From Anaerolineaceae bacterium (GTDB lineage: Bacteria > Chloroflexota > Anaerolineae > Anaerolineales > Anaerolineaceae): a stretch of DNA of 8,049 nt. Made by a program: the position numbers and the translations under genes. Of the stretch, positions 1-5,507 are shown piece after piece. The notes under the pieces were generated by a model. The model was given only the letters and a program-made list of their open reading frames with translations, ran no database searches and was not told the DNA's origin. The stretch is from positions 1 to 8,049 of the forward strand of contig WOZC01000028.1 in NCBI GenBank assembly GCA_011620465.1, written 5' to 3'. Every line of letters starts with the position of its first letter. Position 1 is the stretch's first letter.

Positions 1-302
1 TAGATTTCATTGATGACGGCATCCCAATCGAAGGCGTATGCAAAACCGCGGCGAACGTGGACATCATCAAAGAAAGTGGGGGGAGCGCCGTTGCCGTCGA
101 GCATATTGGAACCAAGATATTGGCTCTGTGAGACAGGTTCTTCTACCACAGGTTCTTCTGTGGGTTCTTCAACAACAGGTTCTTCTGTGGCTGGTTCTTC
201 AACAACAGGTTCTACTACTGGTTCAGTAGCAGTCGTTTGGCAGGCTGCCAAAAGCATACTGACAACCAATACCAAAGCAATTAATACAGAAAACTTACGC
301 AT
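1..302 (-). CDS. Peptide-type ABC transporter substrate-binding lipoprotein, N-terminal part, apparently lacking its first lobe (runs off window)
   Basis: Reading from ATG at 302-300 gives 100 codons before the edge. Residues 1-21 are a lipoprotein signal: basic MRK, a hydrophobic stretch, then lipobox LLAAC with the lipidated Cys at 21. Residues 26-57 are an acidic Pro/Val linker built from repeated EEPVVEEP units. From residue 61 the sequence matches a segment typical of SBP_bac_5 (Opp/Dpp-type) binding proteins: YLGS, LDGNG, then DDVHVRRGFAYAFDWD at 79-94. As known for this family (for example E. coli DppA, OppA), the 'DVxVRxAfxyAxD' motif sits around residue 290-330, or later in long versions, not at residue 80. 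About 250-300 residues forming most of the first lobe therefore seem to be missing, in frame. The gene follows the two ATPase genes and would deliver solute to the permease at the outer face of the membrane. Family assignment is good; whether it is a functional, deleted or misassembled gene is open. Confidence 0.8.
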   Translation of the reverse strand, partial: MRKFSVLIALVLVVSMLLAACQTTATEPVVEPVVEEPATEEPVVEEPTEEPVVEEPVSQSQYLGSNMLDGNGAPPTFFDDVHVRRGFAYAFDWDAVINEI

Positions 303-306
303 TTTT

Positions 307-315
307 CTCCTCCTT
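307..315 (-). promoter_or_regulatory. Strong ribosome binding site of the substrate-binding protein gene
   Basis: On the minus strand AAGGAGGAG lies 4 bases before the ATG at 302-300. This is nearly a full anti-Shine-Dalgarno match and by far the strongest in the window. It fits the usual need for more binding protein than ATPase. Confidence 0.8.
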
Positions 316-321
316 GAGAGA

Positions 322-351
322 ATTCTTTTTAAATTAACTTGGTTTTGTCAA
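322..351 (-). promoter_or_regulatory. Possible internal promoter for the substrate-binding protein gene
   Basis: On the minus strand a perfect TTGACA (351-346) is followed after 18 bases by AAGAAT (327-322), four of six matches to the -10 consensus. It lies in the 53-base gap after the oppF stop, and transcription would start just before the ribosome site. The spacing is one base over the optimum and the -10 is imperfect, so this is tentative. Confidence 0.35.
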
Positions 352-355
352 TCTT

Positions 356-1384
356 TTATAGTGATTTTTCTTCAGTCAGCACCTCCTTCGAACGAGTGGG
401 CAACTCAGCCTTGAAGCATTCAACAAAGTGACCGGGTTTGATTTCACGAAATTCGGGTCTACCCTTTTCACATTCTTGATCTGCCAAAGGACAGCGGGTT
501 CTGAAACGACAGCCAGACGGTGGATTTACCGGCGATGGCACGTCGCCTTCCATGATGATACGTGTGTTCTTACGATAATGCTCGGGGTCCGGCACCGGAA
601 TGGCGGAGAGCAGAGCTTTTGTATAGGGATGCAGCGGATTTTCGTATATTTCATTGCGATCCGCCAGCTCAACAATGATTCCCAGGTACATCACCGCTAC
701 ACGGTCGCTGATGTGACGAACCATGGAAAGGTCATGTGCAATGAACAGATAGGTCAGGTTAAGCTCTTTTTGCAGGTCTTCAAACAAATTTACGATCTGC
801 GCCTGGATGGAAACATCCAGGGCGGAAATTGGTTCATCGCAGACGATGAAATCCGGGTTCAACGATAGAGCCCGGGCAATACCAATACGCTGACGCTGTC
901 CACCAGAGAATTCGTGCGGGAAACGGTATATAAAGTCCGGGTCCAACCGCACCAGGTGCATCAGCTCCTTGACACGGTCATCGATCTGTTTGCCGGTTTC
1001 CAACCCAAAAGCCACAAGTGGCTCAGCAACAATGTCGCGCACAGTCATGCGTGGGTTCAGGCTGGCATAAGGATCCTGGAAAATCATCTGGATTTTCTGG
1101 CGCATCAAGCGCATGGGCTCTTCTTTGAGACTCACAAGGTCAGTATCTTGAAAGAAAATATGACCAGCTGTCGGTTTGTAGAGCTGAACGATGGCTCGTC
1201 CAGTCGTGGTTTTTCCACATCCAGATTCTCCAACCAAACCGAGAGTTTCACCTTTATGGATTTCGAAAGAGACTCCGTCCACAGCTTTCACAGAACCAAC
1301 CTGCCGGCGAATCACACCGCGGTAGATTGGAAAATGGACTTTCAAATCTTCTACCCTGATCAATGTTTCGTCATTATTCTGCAT
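356..1384 (-). CDS. oppF: Peptide/nickel ABC importer ATP-binding protein, OppF/DppF-type
   Basis: ATPase subunit of an Opp/Dpp-type importer, acting on the cytoplasmic face with the OppD-like partner encoded just upstream. In the 342-residue product: Walker A GESGCGKT (52-59), Q-loop Gln103 in IFQDPYASLNPR, signature SGGQRQR (160-166), Walker B ending in Asp183-Glu184, H-loop His217 in AHDLS. All catalytic positions are intact. The C-terminal oligopeptide/dipeptide domain carries four cysteines (292, 298, 305, 323), as in many Opp/Dpp ATPases, some of which are reported to hold an iron-sulfur cluster. Start: the longest frame opens with TTG at 1405, but ATG at 1384-1382 is preceded by GGGAG with 8 bases spacing and overlaps the oppD end by 11 bases, so I prefer it; another ATG at 1399 is possible. 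OppF versus DppF, and the true substrate, cannot be decided from sequence. Confidence 0.93.
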   Translation of the reverse strand: MQNNDETLIRVEDLKVHFPIYRGVIRRQVGSVKAVDGVSFEIHKGETLGLVGESGCGKTTTGRAIVQLYKPTAGHIFFQDTDLVSLKEEPMRLMRQKIQMIFQDPYASLNPRMTVRDIVAEPLVAFGLETGKQIDDRVKELMHLVRLDPDFIYRFPHEFSGGQRQRIGIARALSLNPDFIVCDEPISALDVSIQAQIVNLFEDLQKELNLTYLFIAHDLSMVRHISDRVAVMYLGIIVELADRNEIYENPLHPYTKALLSAIPVPDPEHYRKNTRIIMEGDVPSPVNPPSGCRFRTRCPLADQECEKGRPEFREIKPGHFVECFKAELPTRSKEVLTEEKSL

Positions 1385-2372
1385 CACGTACGCTCCCATC
1401 TTCAATATTCACCCAACAAGCCACCCGATGGCCTTCCTCGATGGGCAGTAACGGAGGATTTTCCATCCTGCATTTCTCGATCACCCATTTGCAACGTGGA
1501 GCGAATGGACAGGAGTGAGGTTCTTTATAAAGCATCGGAGGCATTCCATCGATGGAGTACAAGCGTTTACGTCCTACTGTCTGAACCTGGGGCAAGCTGC
1601 CCAACAGACCAATTGTGTAAGGATGCGAAGGTCTGCGATACAACTCGTCGATCAGGGCTTCCTCGATAACAAAACCGCCATACATCACGTTCACACGGTG
1701 GGCAATACTGGCAACCACACCTAAATCGTGCGTGATCCAGATGATGGCCATACCAACTTCTTCGCGTAAACGGATCACCAGGTCAACGATCTGTGCCTGG
1801 ATGGTCACATCCAAAGCGGTGGTGGGCTCATCGGCAATCACGATCTGAGGTGCGCAGCTGAGCGCCATGGCGATCATAACACGCTGACGCATACCACCAG
1901 AATATTGATGCGGGTAATCTTTCAGGCGATCACCTGCTCTTGGGATACCAACTTGCTCGAGCAATTCAATTGAGCGAGCACGTGCTTGCTCCTGGGTAAA
2001 GCCCAGATGCAGCATCAAAGGTTCAGCCAGCTGCTTGCCAATAGTCATAACCGGGTTCAAGGAGGTCATCGGATCCTGGAAAATCATCGAGATCTGACCA
2101 CCCCGGACATGCCGGATTTCGTCATTGGTCATCTGGAGCAGGTCCTTCCCTTTGAACATCGCTTTACCTGCCACAATCTTACCAGGGGGCTGTTGGATCA
2201 GGCGAAGGATGGAAAGCATTGAGACACTCTTGCCGCAACCGCTTTCGCCGACAATTCCCAGCGTCTCCCCTTCGTTGAGTTTGAAATCGACACCATTAAC
2301 GGCATGAACAACCCCTTCGGGGGTGTTGAACTGTGTCTTCAATCCTTGTACATTCAGTAATTCACTTGTCAT
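1374..2372 (-). CDS. oppD: Peptide/nickel ABC importer ATP-binding protein, OppD/DppD-type
   Basis: First visible gene of the transport operon. The 332-residue product has Walker A GESGCGKS (42-49), Q-loop Gln99 in IFQDPMTSLNPV, signature SGGMRQR (158-164), Walker B ending in Asp181-Glu182 and H-loop His215 in THDLG. 'SGGMRQR' is the usual OppD/DppD form, whereas its partner has 'SGGQRQR' as in OppF/DppF, so the two should be the two halves of a heterodimeric ATPase pair. The C-terminal domain (about 250-320) has the four-cysteine set 288, 294, 301, 319. ATG at 2372-2370 has AAGGA 7 bases upstream. The stop lies inside the oppF start region, indicating translational coupling. Length is normal for the family. 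Permease genes usually accompany these and are presumably outside the window. Confidence 0.93.
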   Translation of the reverse strand: MTSELLNVQGLKTQFNTPEGVVHAVNGVDFKLNEGETLGIVGESGCGKSVSMLSILRLIQQPPGKIVAGKAMFKGKDLLQMTNDEIRHVRGGQISMIFQDPMTSLNPVMTIGKQLAEPLMLHLGFTQEQARARSIELLEQVGIPRAGDRLKDYPHQYSGGMRQRVMIAMALSCAPQIVIADEPTTALDVTIQAQIVDLVIRLREEVGMAIIWITHDLGVVASIAHRVNVMYGGFVIEEALIDELYRRPSHPYTIGLLGSLPQVQTVGRKRLYSIDGMPPMLYKEPHSCPFAPRCKWVIEKCRMENPPLLPIEEGHRVACWVNIEDGSVRDAE

Positions 2373-2403
2373 TAACTTGTCCTTAATTGAACTTTATTAG
2401 ACC

Positions 2404-2432
2404 TTTATAATGGAAAATGTGATTTTTTGCTA
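2404..2432 (-). promoter_or_regulatory. Possible promoter of the transport operon
   Basis: In the 65-base gap upstream of oppD the minus strand has TATAAA (2409-2404) as -10, with TAGCAA (2432-2427) 17 bases upstream as a weak -35 (three of six matches). Transcription would start about 25 bases before the oppD start, leaving room for the AAGGA ribosome site. The operon might instead be read through from the membrane-protein gene; no hairpin terminator is visible in the gap. Confidence 0.3.
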
Positions 2433-2437
2433 AGTTG

Positions 2438-3376
2438 TTAATAAATTGGAATAATCGTCGGTCTGATTATATCATTGTTGAAAAGGTCAATCCTTTGATT
2501 TTTTTGTAGTGATTTTTTTTGTTGATCAAGAGCGAATTGCTCCATTCGATTAAACCGTAAATGAGTGATTTCGCAGAAAGTAGGTTGGGAGTAAACAATG
2601 TGACAGAGCGCATATTTACCGTCAAAATCAACCAAAACTTTCATTAATCCCAGGTAATTATCCGCTGAAACCAATGTTAGCGTATGCGGCTTTAACACGA
2701 GGTCATCCAAAGGACGGAGGATGCTTAGCTGCATCTTTCTGGCTTCCAGTTTGTCAACCTCCTGGTCGTAATAGGTTGCTCCGTTTTGCAGGAGTTCGTC
2801 TATTGTGACAAGTGGCTCGCGAAAATGGTTGGTCATCAGCAAATCGCCGGAAAACCCTGCTCCTGTCATGATTACAATGCAGATAATGAAGGGGATCAAG
2901 GCGCCAACCGAGCTTGATGAAGCCAATCTCTGGTCAATGAGCAAATTTTCCAGGATTCCGCACAGGACGCAGGTGAAACCAATCGCTAAGATCCCGACAA
3001 ACCAATAATGACCAATATTTGTCAATTCCTCGAAACTAATGACAGGGATAAACTCAGGAATGAGCTTGGTTGTGAGCCAGGGTGCGAGTTTAATTGGAAT
3101 ATTGATGACCAGATAGGTAAACAAAACCGCTAATCCAGCCCAGAGCACCAGACTCAATAATCCATTTTCAAATTTTGCCGTCAGGTACCCCGCTAAAAGA
3201 GCTGTGGGTACACAAATGAGAAGTGCTGGAAGGAACTTGAGAAAAGGCAGCGAAACATTAGACCGAATTAAGATGATAGCATCCATCCCCCAAGCAGCCA
3301 GTGTAAAAAATAATCCAGCGATCAGTCCATAAACAACGCCAAGGTTTGTTCGCTTACGCGAAAAACTGCTTACCAT
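2438..3376 (-). CDS. Unrecognised integral membrane protein, about five membrane segments plus soluble C-terminal domain
   Basis: I do not recognise this protein. From ATG at 3376 it has 312 residues. Hydrophobic segments lie roughly at 12-36, 45-67, 71-93, 122-145 and 156-178. The N-terminus (SSFSRKRT) is basic, so it is probably cytoplasmic. Residues about 180-312 are polar, with no membrane segment and a charged region (DQEVDKLEARK) near 204-214; with five segments this tail would lie outside, but the segment count is uncertain. No catalytic motif was found. Start: a longer frame opens at GTG 3418, but that would place the apparent promoter inside the gene. ATG at 3376 lies 6 bases after a TATACT box and has no ribosome site, which suggests a leaderless message. 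It is followed by the transport operon on the same strand, but no functional link can be shown. Confidence 0.7.
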   Translation of the reverse strand: MVSSFSRKRTNLGVVYGLIAGLFFTLAAWGMDAIILIRSNVSLPFLKFLPALLICVPTALLAGYLTAKFENGLLSLVLWAGLAVLFTYLVINIPIKLAPWLTTKLIPEFIPVISFEELTNIGHYWFVGILAIGFTCVLCGILENLLIDQRLASSSSVGALIPFIICIVIMTGAGFSGDLLMTNHFREPLVTIDELLQNGATYYDQEVDKLEARKMQLSILRPLDDLVLKPHTLTLVSADNYLGLMKVLVDFDGKYALCHIVYSQPTFCEITHLRFNRMEQFALDQQKKSLQKNQRIDLFNNDIIRPTIIPIY

Positions 3377-3382
3377 CAATTT

Positions 3383-3388
3383 AGTATA
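3383..3388 (-). promoter_or_regulatory. -10 box of a probable leaderless promoter for the membrane-protein gene
   Basis: On the minus strand TATACT (3388-3383) is followed by 6 bases and then ATG at 3376, so transcription would begin at or beside the start codon. The best -35-like sequence, TTTACA (3414-3409), is 20 bases upstream, a poor spacing. The box forms one arm of the inverted repeat AGTATA-N9-TATACT at 3383-3403. Confidence 0.45.
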
Positions 3389-3415
3389 TCGCAAATGTAT
3401 ACTATGGATGTAAAG

Positions 3416-3440
3416 CACTTATCATAAAACACTTATCATA
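3416..3440. repeat. Perfect 11-bp direct repeat in a divergent promoter region
   Basis: CACTTATCATA occurs at 3416-3426 and again at 3430-3440, separated by AAA (14-base period). It lies directly upstream of the -35 region of the leftward membrane-protein gene and about 60 bases upstream of the rightward promoter at 3500. Two identical half-sites in this position resemble a regulator binding site. That role is an inference from position. Confidence 0.6.
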
Positions 3441-3499
3441 TAATTTAACACCAGGTATGAACTTTTAGCATTCCTTGCACAACATCCCTTGCTTTGCGT

Positions 3500-3528
3500 T
3501 TGACAAACCGGCGTACAAGGGCTAAACT
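3500..3528 (+). promoter_or_regulatory. Sigma-70-type promoter of the recombinase-like/LCP gene pair
   Basis: Perfect -35 TTGACA at 3500-3505, a 17-base spacer, then TAAACT at 3523-3528 (four of six matches to TATAAT). Transcription would begin near 3535, about 35 bases before the preferred start, leaving room for the ribosome site GGGAG at 3560-3564. This is the best-formed promoter in the window. Confidence 0.65.
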
Positions 3529-3569
3529 TAATTTCACTTTATTCGACTATACGAAACGTGGGAGTCATG

Positions 3570-4508
3570 ATGAACCAGAAAGACAAAGCAATCAGCGCAC
3601 ATATCTCGGAGAGCACACTGCTCCAACCGGCTATTCAAGCCTGGAAAATCTTTTTGCGAGATCAAGGTCGCTCTCATCACACGCTTAAAGCATTTGAAGC
3701 GGACATGATGCTGTTGGAAGAATTTATGCCCACCGACAAACAAATTGGGCAAATCTCCACAAAAGACCTCGAAGATTACCTGACCTGGCTCGAAAAGGAC
3801 CGCGGCGTTCCATGCAGTCCGAAAACACTCTCCCGTCGGATCACATCGCTCAAATCCTTTTTCCGCTGGCTGACTCAAAATGCAGTCCTATCTGTTGACC
3901 CGGCTGAAAAACTGTTACAGAAAACTGTCACCAGCCCCCTGCCAACCGTTCTCACCGCCAGGGAGCTGAAAGTTGCTCTTGAAGCAGCTGATTCAATTCG
4001 TACTTCTGCCAGTGCCGACCCGCGACCCTACGTTTTGCTGCTCTTGGTACTGGAAACTGCGCTGAAAAAAGGCGAATGCCTGAACCTGAAGACCAATCAC
4101 CTTGAATTGGGCAATCCGGAAGAAGCTTATGTCTTCGTCCGCTATCCCAACCAACGCTATCGTTTTAAGGAACGCAAAATCCTGGTGTCTTCACAGTGGG
4201 TGGATGCCTACAATCAATACGCTGAAAAATACCAGATCAAAGACCAGGTCTTTCCCTGGTCACAAAGACGCCTGGAGTATTTGCTCGAAGACGTTACCAA
4301 CGCCGGTAAGATGGACAAACACATCAGCTTCGACATGCTGCGCTGGACAAGTGCCCTCAACGACCTGTCCACTGGAGTCGAACAAGACAAGATCCGTCAA
4401 AAACTGGGTATCTCAAAAATTCAATGGCGCGAAGTGAAAAGCAAACTACGCAACCTGGCTATGCAAAATGGCTACACGCTGCCTGAAGAGGAAGCAAACC
4501 AGGGCTAA
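3570..4508 (+). CDS. Tyrosine-recombinase-like (XerC/D fold) protein with degenerate catalytic site
   Basis: The 312-residue product has the XerC/D layout. Residues about 18-115 form an N-terminal SAM-like core-binding domain (AWKIFLRDQGRSHHTLKAF, then PKTLSRRITSLKSFFRWL). Residues about 128-300 match the catalytic domain in order. Aligning by eye to XerD, the first catalytic Arg (GLRxSE) is Lys166 in ALKKGE; the HxLRH box is D255-M-L-R258-W259, so His becomes Asp while Arg stays; the LGH motif is L-G-I281; and the nucleophilic Tyr falls on Lys290. Only one of the core residues clearly survives, so strand cleavage is unlikely. The reading frame is open and full length, so this looks like a retained non-catalytic DNA-binding relative rather than decay. 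Start: frame-open GTG at 3558 and ATG at 3567 are possible, but ATG at 3570 has GGGAG with 5-base spacing. The LCP gene follows after 25 bases in the same unit. Confidence 0.75.
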   Translation: MNQKDKAISAHISESTLLQPAIQAWKIFLRDQGRSHHTLKAFEADMMLLEEFMPTDKQIGQISTKDLEDYLTWLEKDRGVPCSPKTLSRRITSLKSFFRWLTQNAVLSVDPAEKLLQKTVTSPLPTVLTARELKVALEAADSIRTSASADPRPYVLLLLVLETALKKGECLNLKTNHLELGNPEEAYVFVRYPNQRYRFKERKILVSSQWVDAYNQYAEKYQIKDQVFPWSQRRLEYLLEDVTNAGKMDKHISFDMLRWTSALNDLSTGVEQDKIRQKLGISKIQWREVKSKLRNLAMQNGYTLPEEEANQG

Positions 4509-4524
4509 ATCGCGCCCCTATGAT

Positions 4525-4528
4525 AGGA
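4525..4528 (+). promoter_or_regulatory. Ribosome binding site that sets the LCP gene start
   Basis: AGGA at 4525-4528 lies 5 bases before ATG 4534. It favours this start over the upstream in-frame ATG at 4468, which would overlap the recombinase-like gene by 41 bases and add 22 mainly basic residues unlike an LCP N-terminus. Confidence 0.6.
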
Positions 4529-4533
4529 ACAAA

Positions 4534-5502
4534 ATGGAATATTCAACTCGTAATGAACGCAAACACGGTTTCCCGTTTGGCTGGATACTGCTTTTTCTAA
4601 GCCTTGCCTTGGTTGCCATGGCAGGCATCAGCATCAACAAGATACGCAATGGTCAACCCGGCTTCATGACCAACCTTTGGGAAGGTGAGACCATCACCGA
4701 GCCTGACCCTTACCTGGACGGCAGCGCTCTGACCCTGCCCATTCCCGGGTATGTCAAAACAGTGATGCTGCTGGGGTCGGATTATCAGCCCTCCATCGGT
4801 TTCCGTACAGATGTGATGCTCCTGGTCGCTATGAACACCAAGACCAGCGAGTTTCATTTGCTTTCTTTCCCACGCGATCTGTGGGTCAACATTCCTGGAG
4901 TTGGTCCTCAGCGTCTTAACACTGCCCTTCCTTTTGGTGGAACTGCGTTGCTCAGCGATACGCTGGCTCTCAACTTTGGTTTCAGGCCGGATAATTTCGC
5001 CATGGTGGATTTTGACGGCTTCAAGTACATCATTGATGTGATGGGTGGTATTGATGTTGATGTTGAGAAACACATGGAAGACGAATGCTGGCTGAATGAC
5101 ACAGGCTGGTGTGTAATTGAACCCGGCAGGCAATATATGACCGCCGGTGATGCCTTTTGGTACGTTCGCGCCCGCAAAAACACCTCTGACTTTGACCGCA
5201 ACCGCAGGCAGCAGGAGGTCATCAGAGCGATGGTCAGCAAAGCGCTACGACCATCTGAATTGCCCAATTTACCCAGGGTCTTCAAAGCCGTTACCACCAC
5301 AGTGGAGACGGATTTAAAGGTCACGGATATGTTCTTATACGTTGTTCCGCTTTCGAAGTTCTTTGATGGACCCGATATCACTTCGTACCAGATCACACCA
5401 AATGAAGCTGTACCTGGCATGACCGATGGCGGCGCTTCTGTCCTCTACCCGGACATCAACGCCATCCAGGCAATCATCAGGCAAGCGCTTTGGATTGAAT
5501 AA
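4534..5502 (+). CDS. LytR-CpsA-Psr (LCP) family cell-envelope protein
   Basis: LCP proteins are membrane-anchored enzymes that transfer glycopolymers from lipid carriers to peptidoglycan or other envelope acceptors. The 322-residue product has a short basic cytoplasmic start, one membrane segment (about 16-34), a linker, then the extracellular LCP domain from about 75. Conserved features visible are LLGSD (79-83), R91-T-D93, SFPRD (111-115), RLN (127-129), the DNFAMVDFDGF and MGGIDVDV segments (153-176), and RARKxxSDFDRNRRQQ (212-227), which supplies the Arg/Asp residues that bind the lipid pyrophosphate. All expected charged residues appear present. Cys185 and Cys193 flank a short loop and could form a disulfide. 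There is no second C-terminal domain. Co-transcribed behind the recombinase-like gene; ends 5 bases from the opposing tilS stop. Polymer and acceptor are unknown. Confidence 0.9.
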   Translation: MEYSTRNERKHGFPFGWILLFLSLALVAMAGISINKIRNGQPGFMTNLWEGETITEPDPYLDGSALTLPIPGYVKTVMLLGSDYQPSIGFRTDVMLLVAMNTKTSEFHLLSFPRDLWVNIPGVGPQRLNTALPFGGTALLSDTLALNFGFRPDNFAMVDFDGFKYIIDVMGGIDVDVEKHMEDECWLNDTGWCVIEPGRQYMTAGDAFWYVRARKNTSDFDRNRRQQEVIRAMVSKALRPSELPNLPRVFKAVTTTVETDLKVTDMFLYVVPLSKFFDGPDITSYQITPNEAVPGMTDGGASVLYPDINAIQAIIRQALWIE

Positions 5503-5507
5503 GTCGA

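Noticed and set aside
10..414. Plus-strand Ser/Thr/Gly-repeat protein frame at the left end
   Set aside because: It is the complement of the repetitive Glu/Pro/Val linker of the lipoprotein; the repeat look comes from that linker.
428..868. 146-codon plus-strand frame over oppF
   Set aside because: Antisense shadow of a well-supported gene, no motif and no ribosome site evident.
914..1669. Long plus-strand open frame (251 codons) opposite the transporter ATPase genes
   Set aside because: It is antisense to oppF and oppD, which carry full ATPase motifs; its own translation has no recognisable domain.
3439..3444. TATAAT on the plus strand as the main promoter of the recombinase-like gene
   Set aside because: No -35 match at suitable spacing and it would give a leader of about 120 bases; the TTGACA/TAAACT pair at 3500-3528 is better.
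3534..3878. Minus-strand frame of 114 codons over the start of the recombinase-like gene
   Set aside because: It covers the promoter and N-terminal domain of a better supported gene; no motif.
3570..4508. Active phage or transposon integrase with attachment site
   Set aside because: The catalytic residues are mostly replaced, no phage or transposon genes are nearby, and no flanking tRNA or att-like repeat is seen.
4597..5420. Two minus-strand frames (178 and 170 codons) inside the LCP gene
   Set aside because: Both are opposite the conserved LCP domain and show low-complexity shadow composition.
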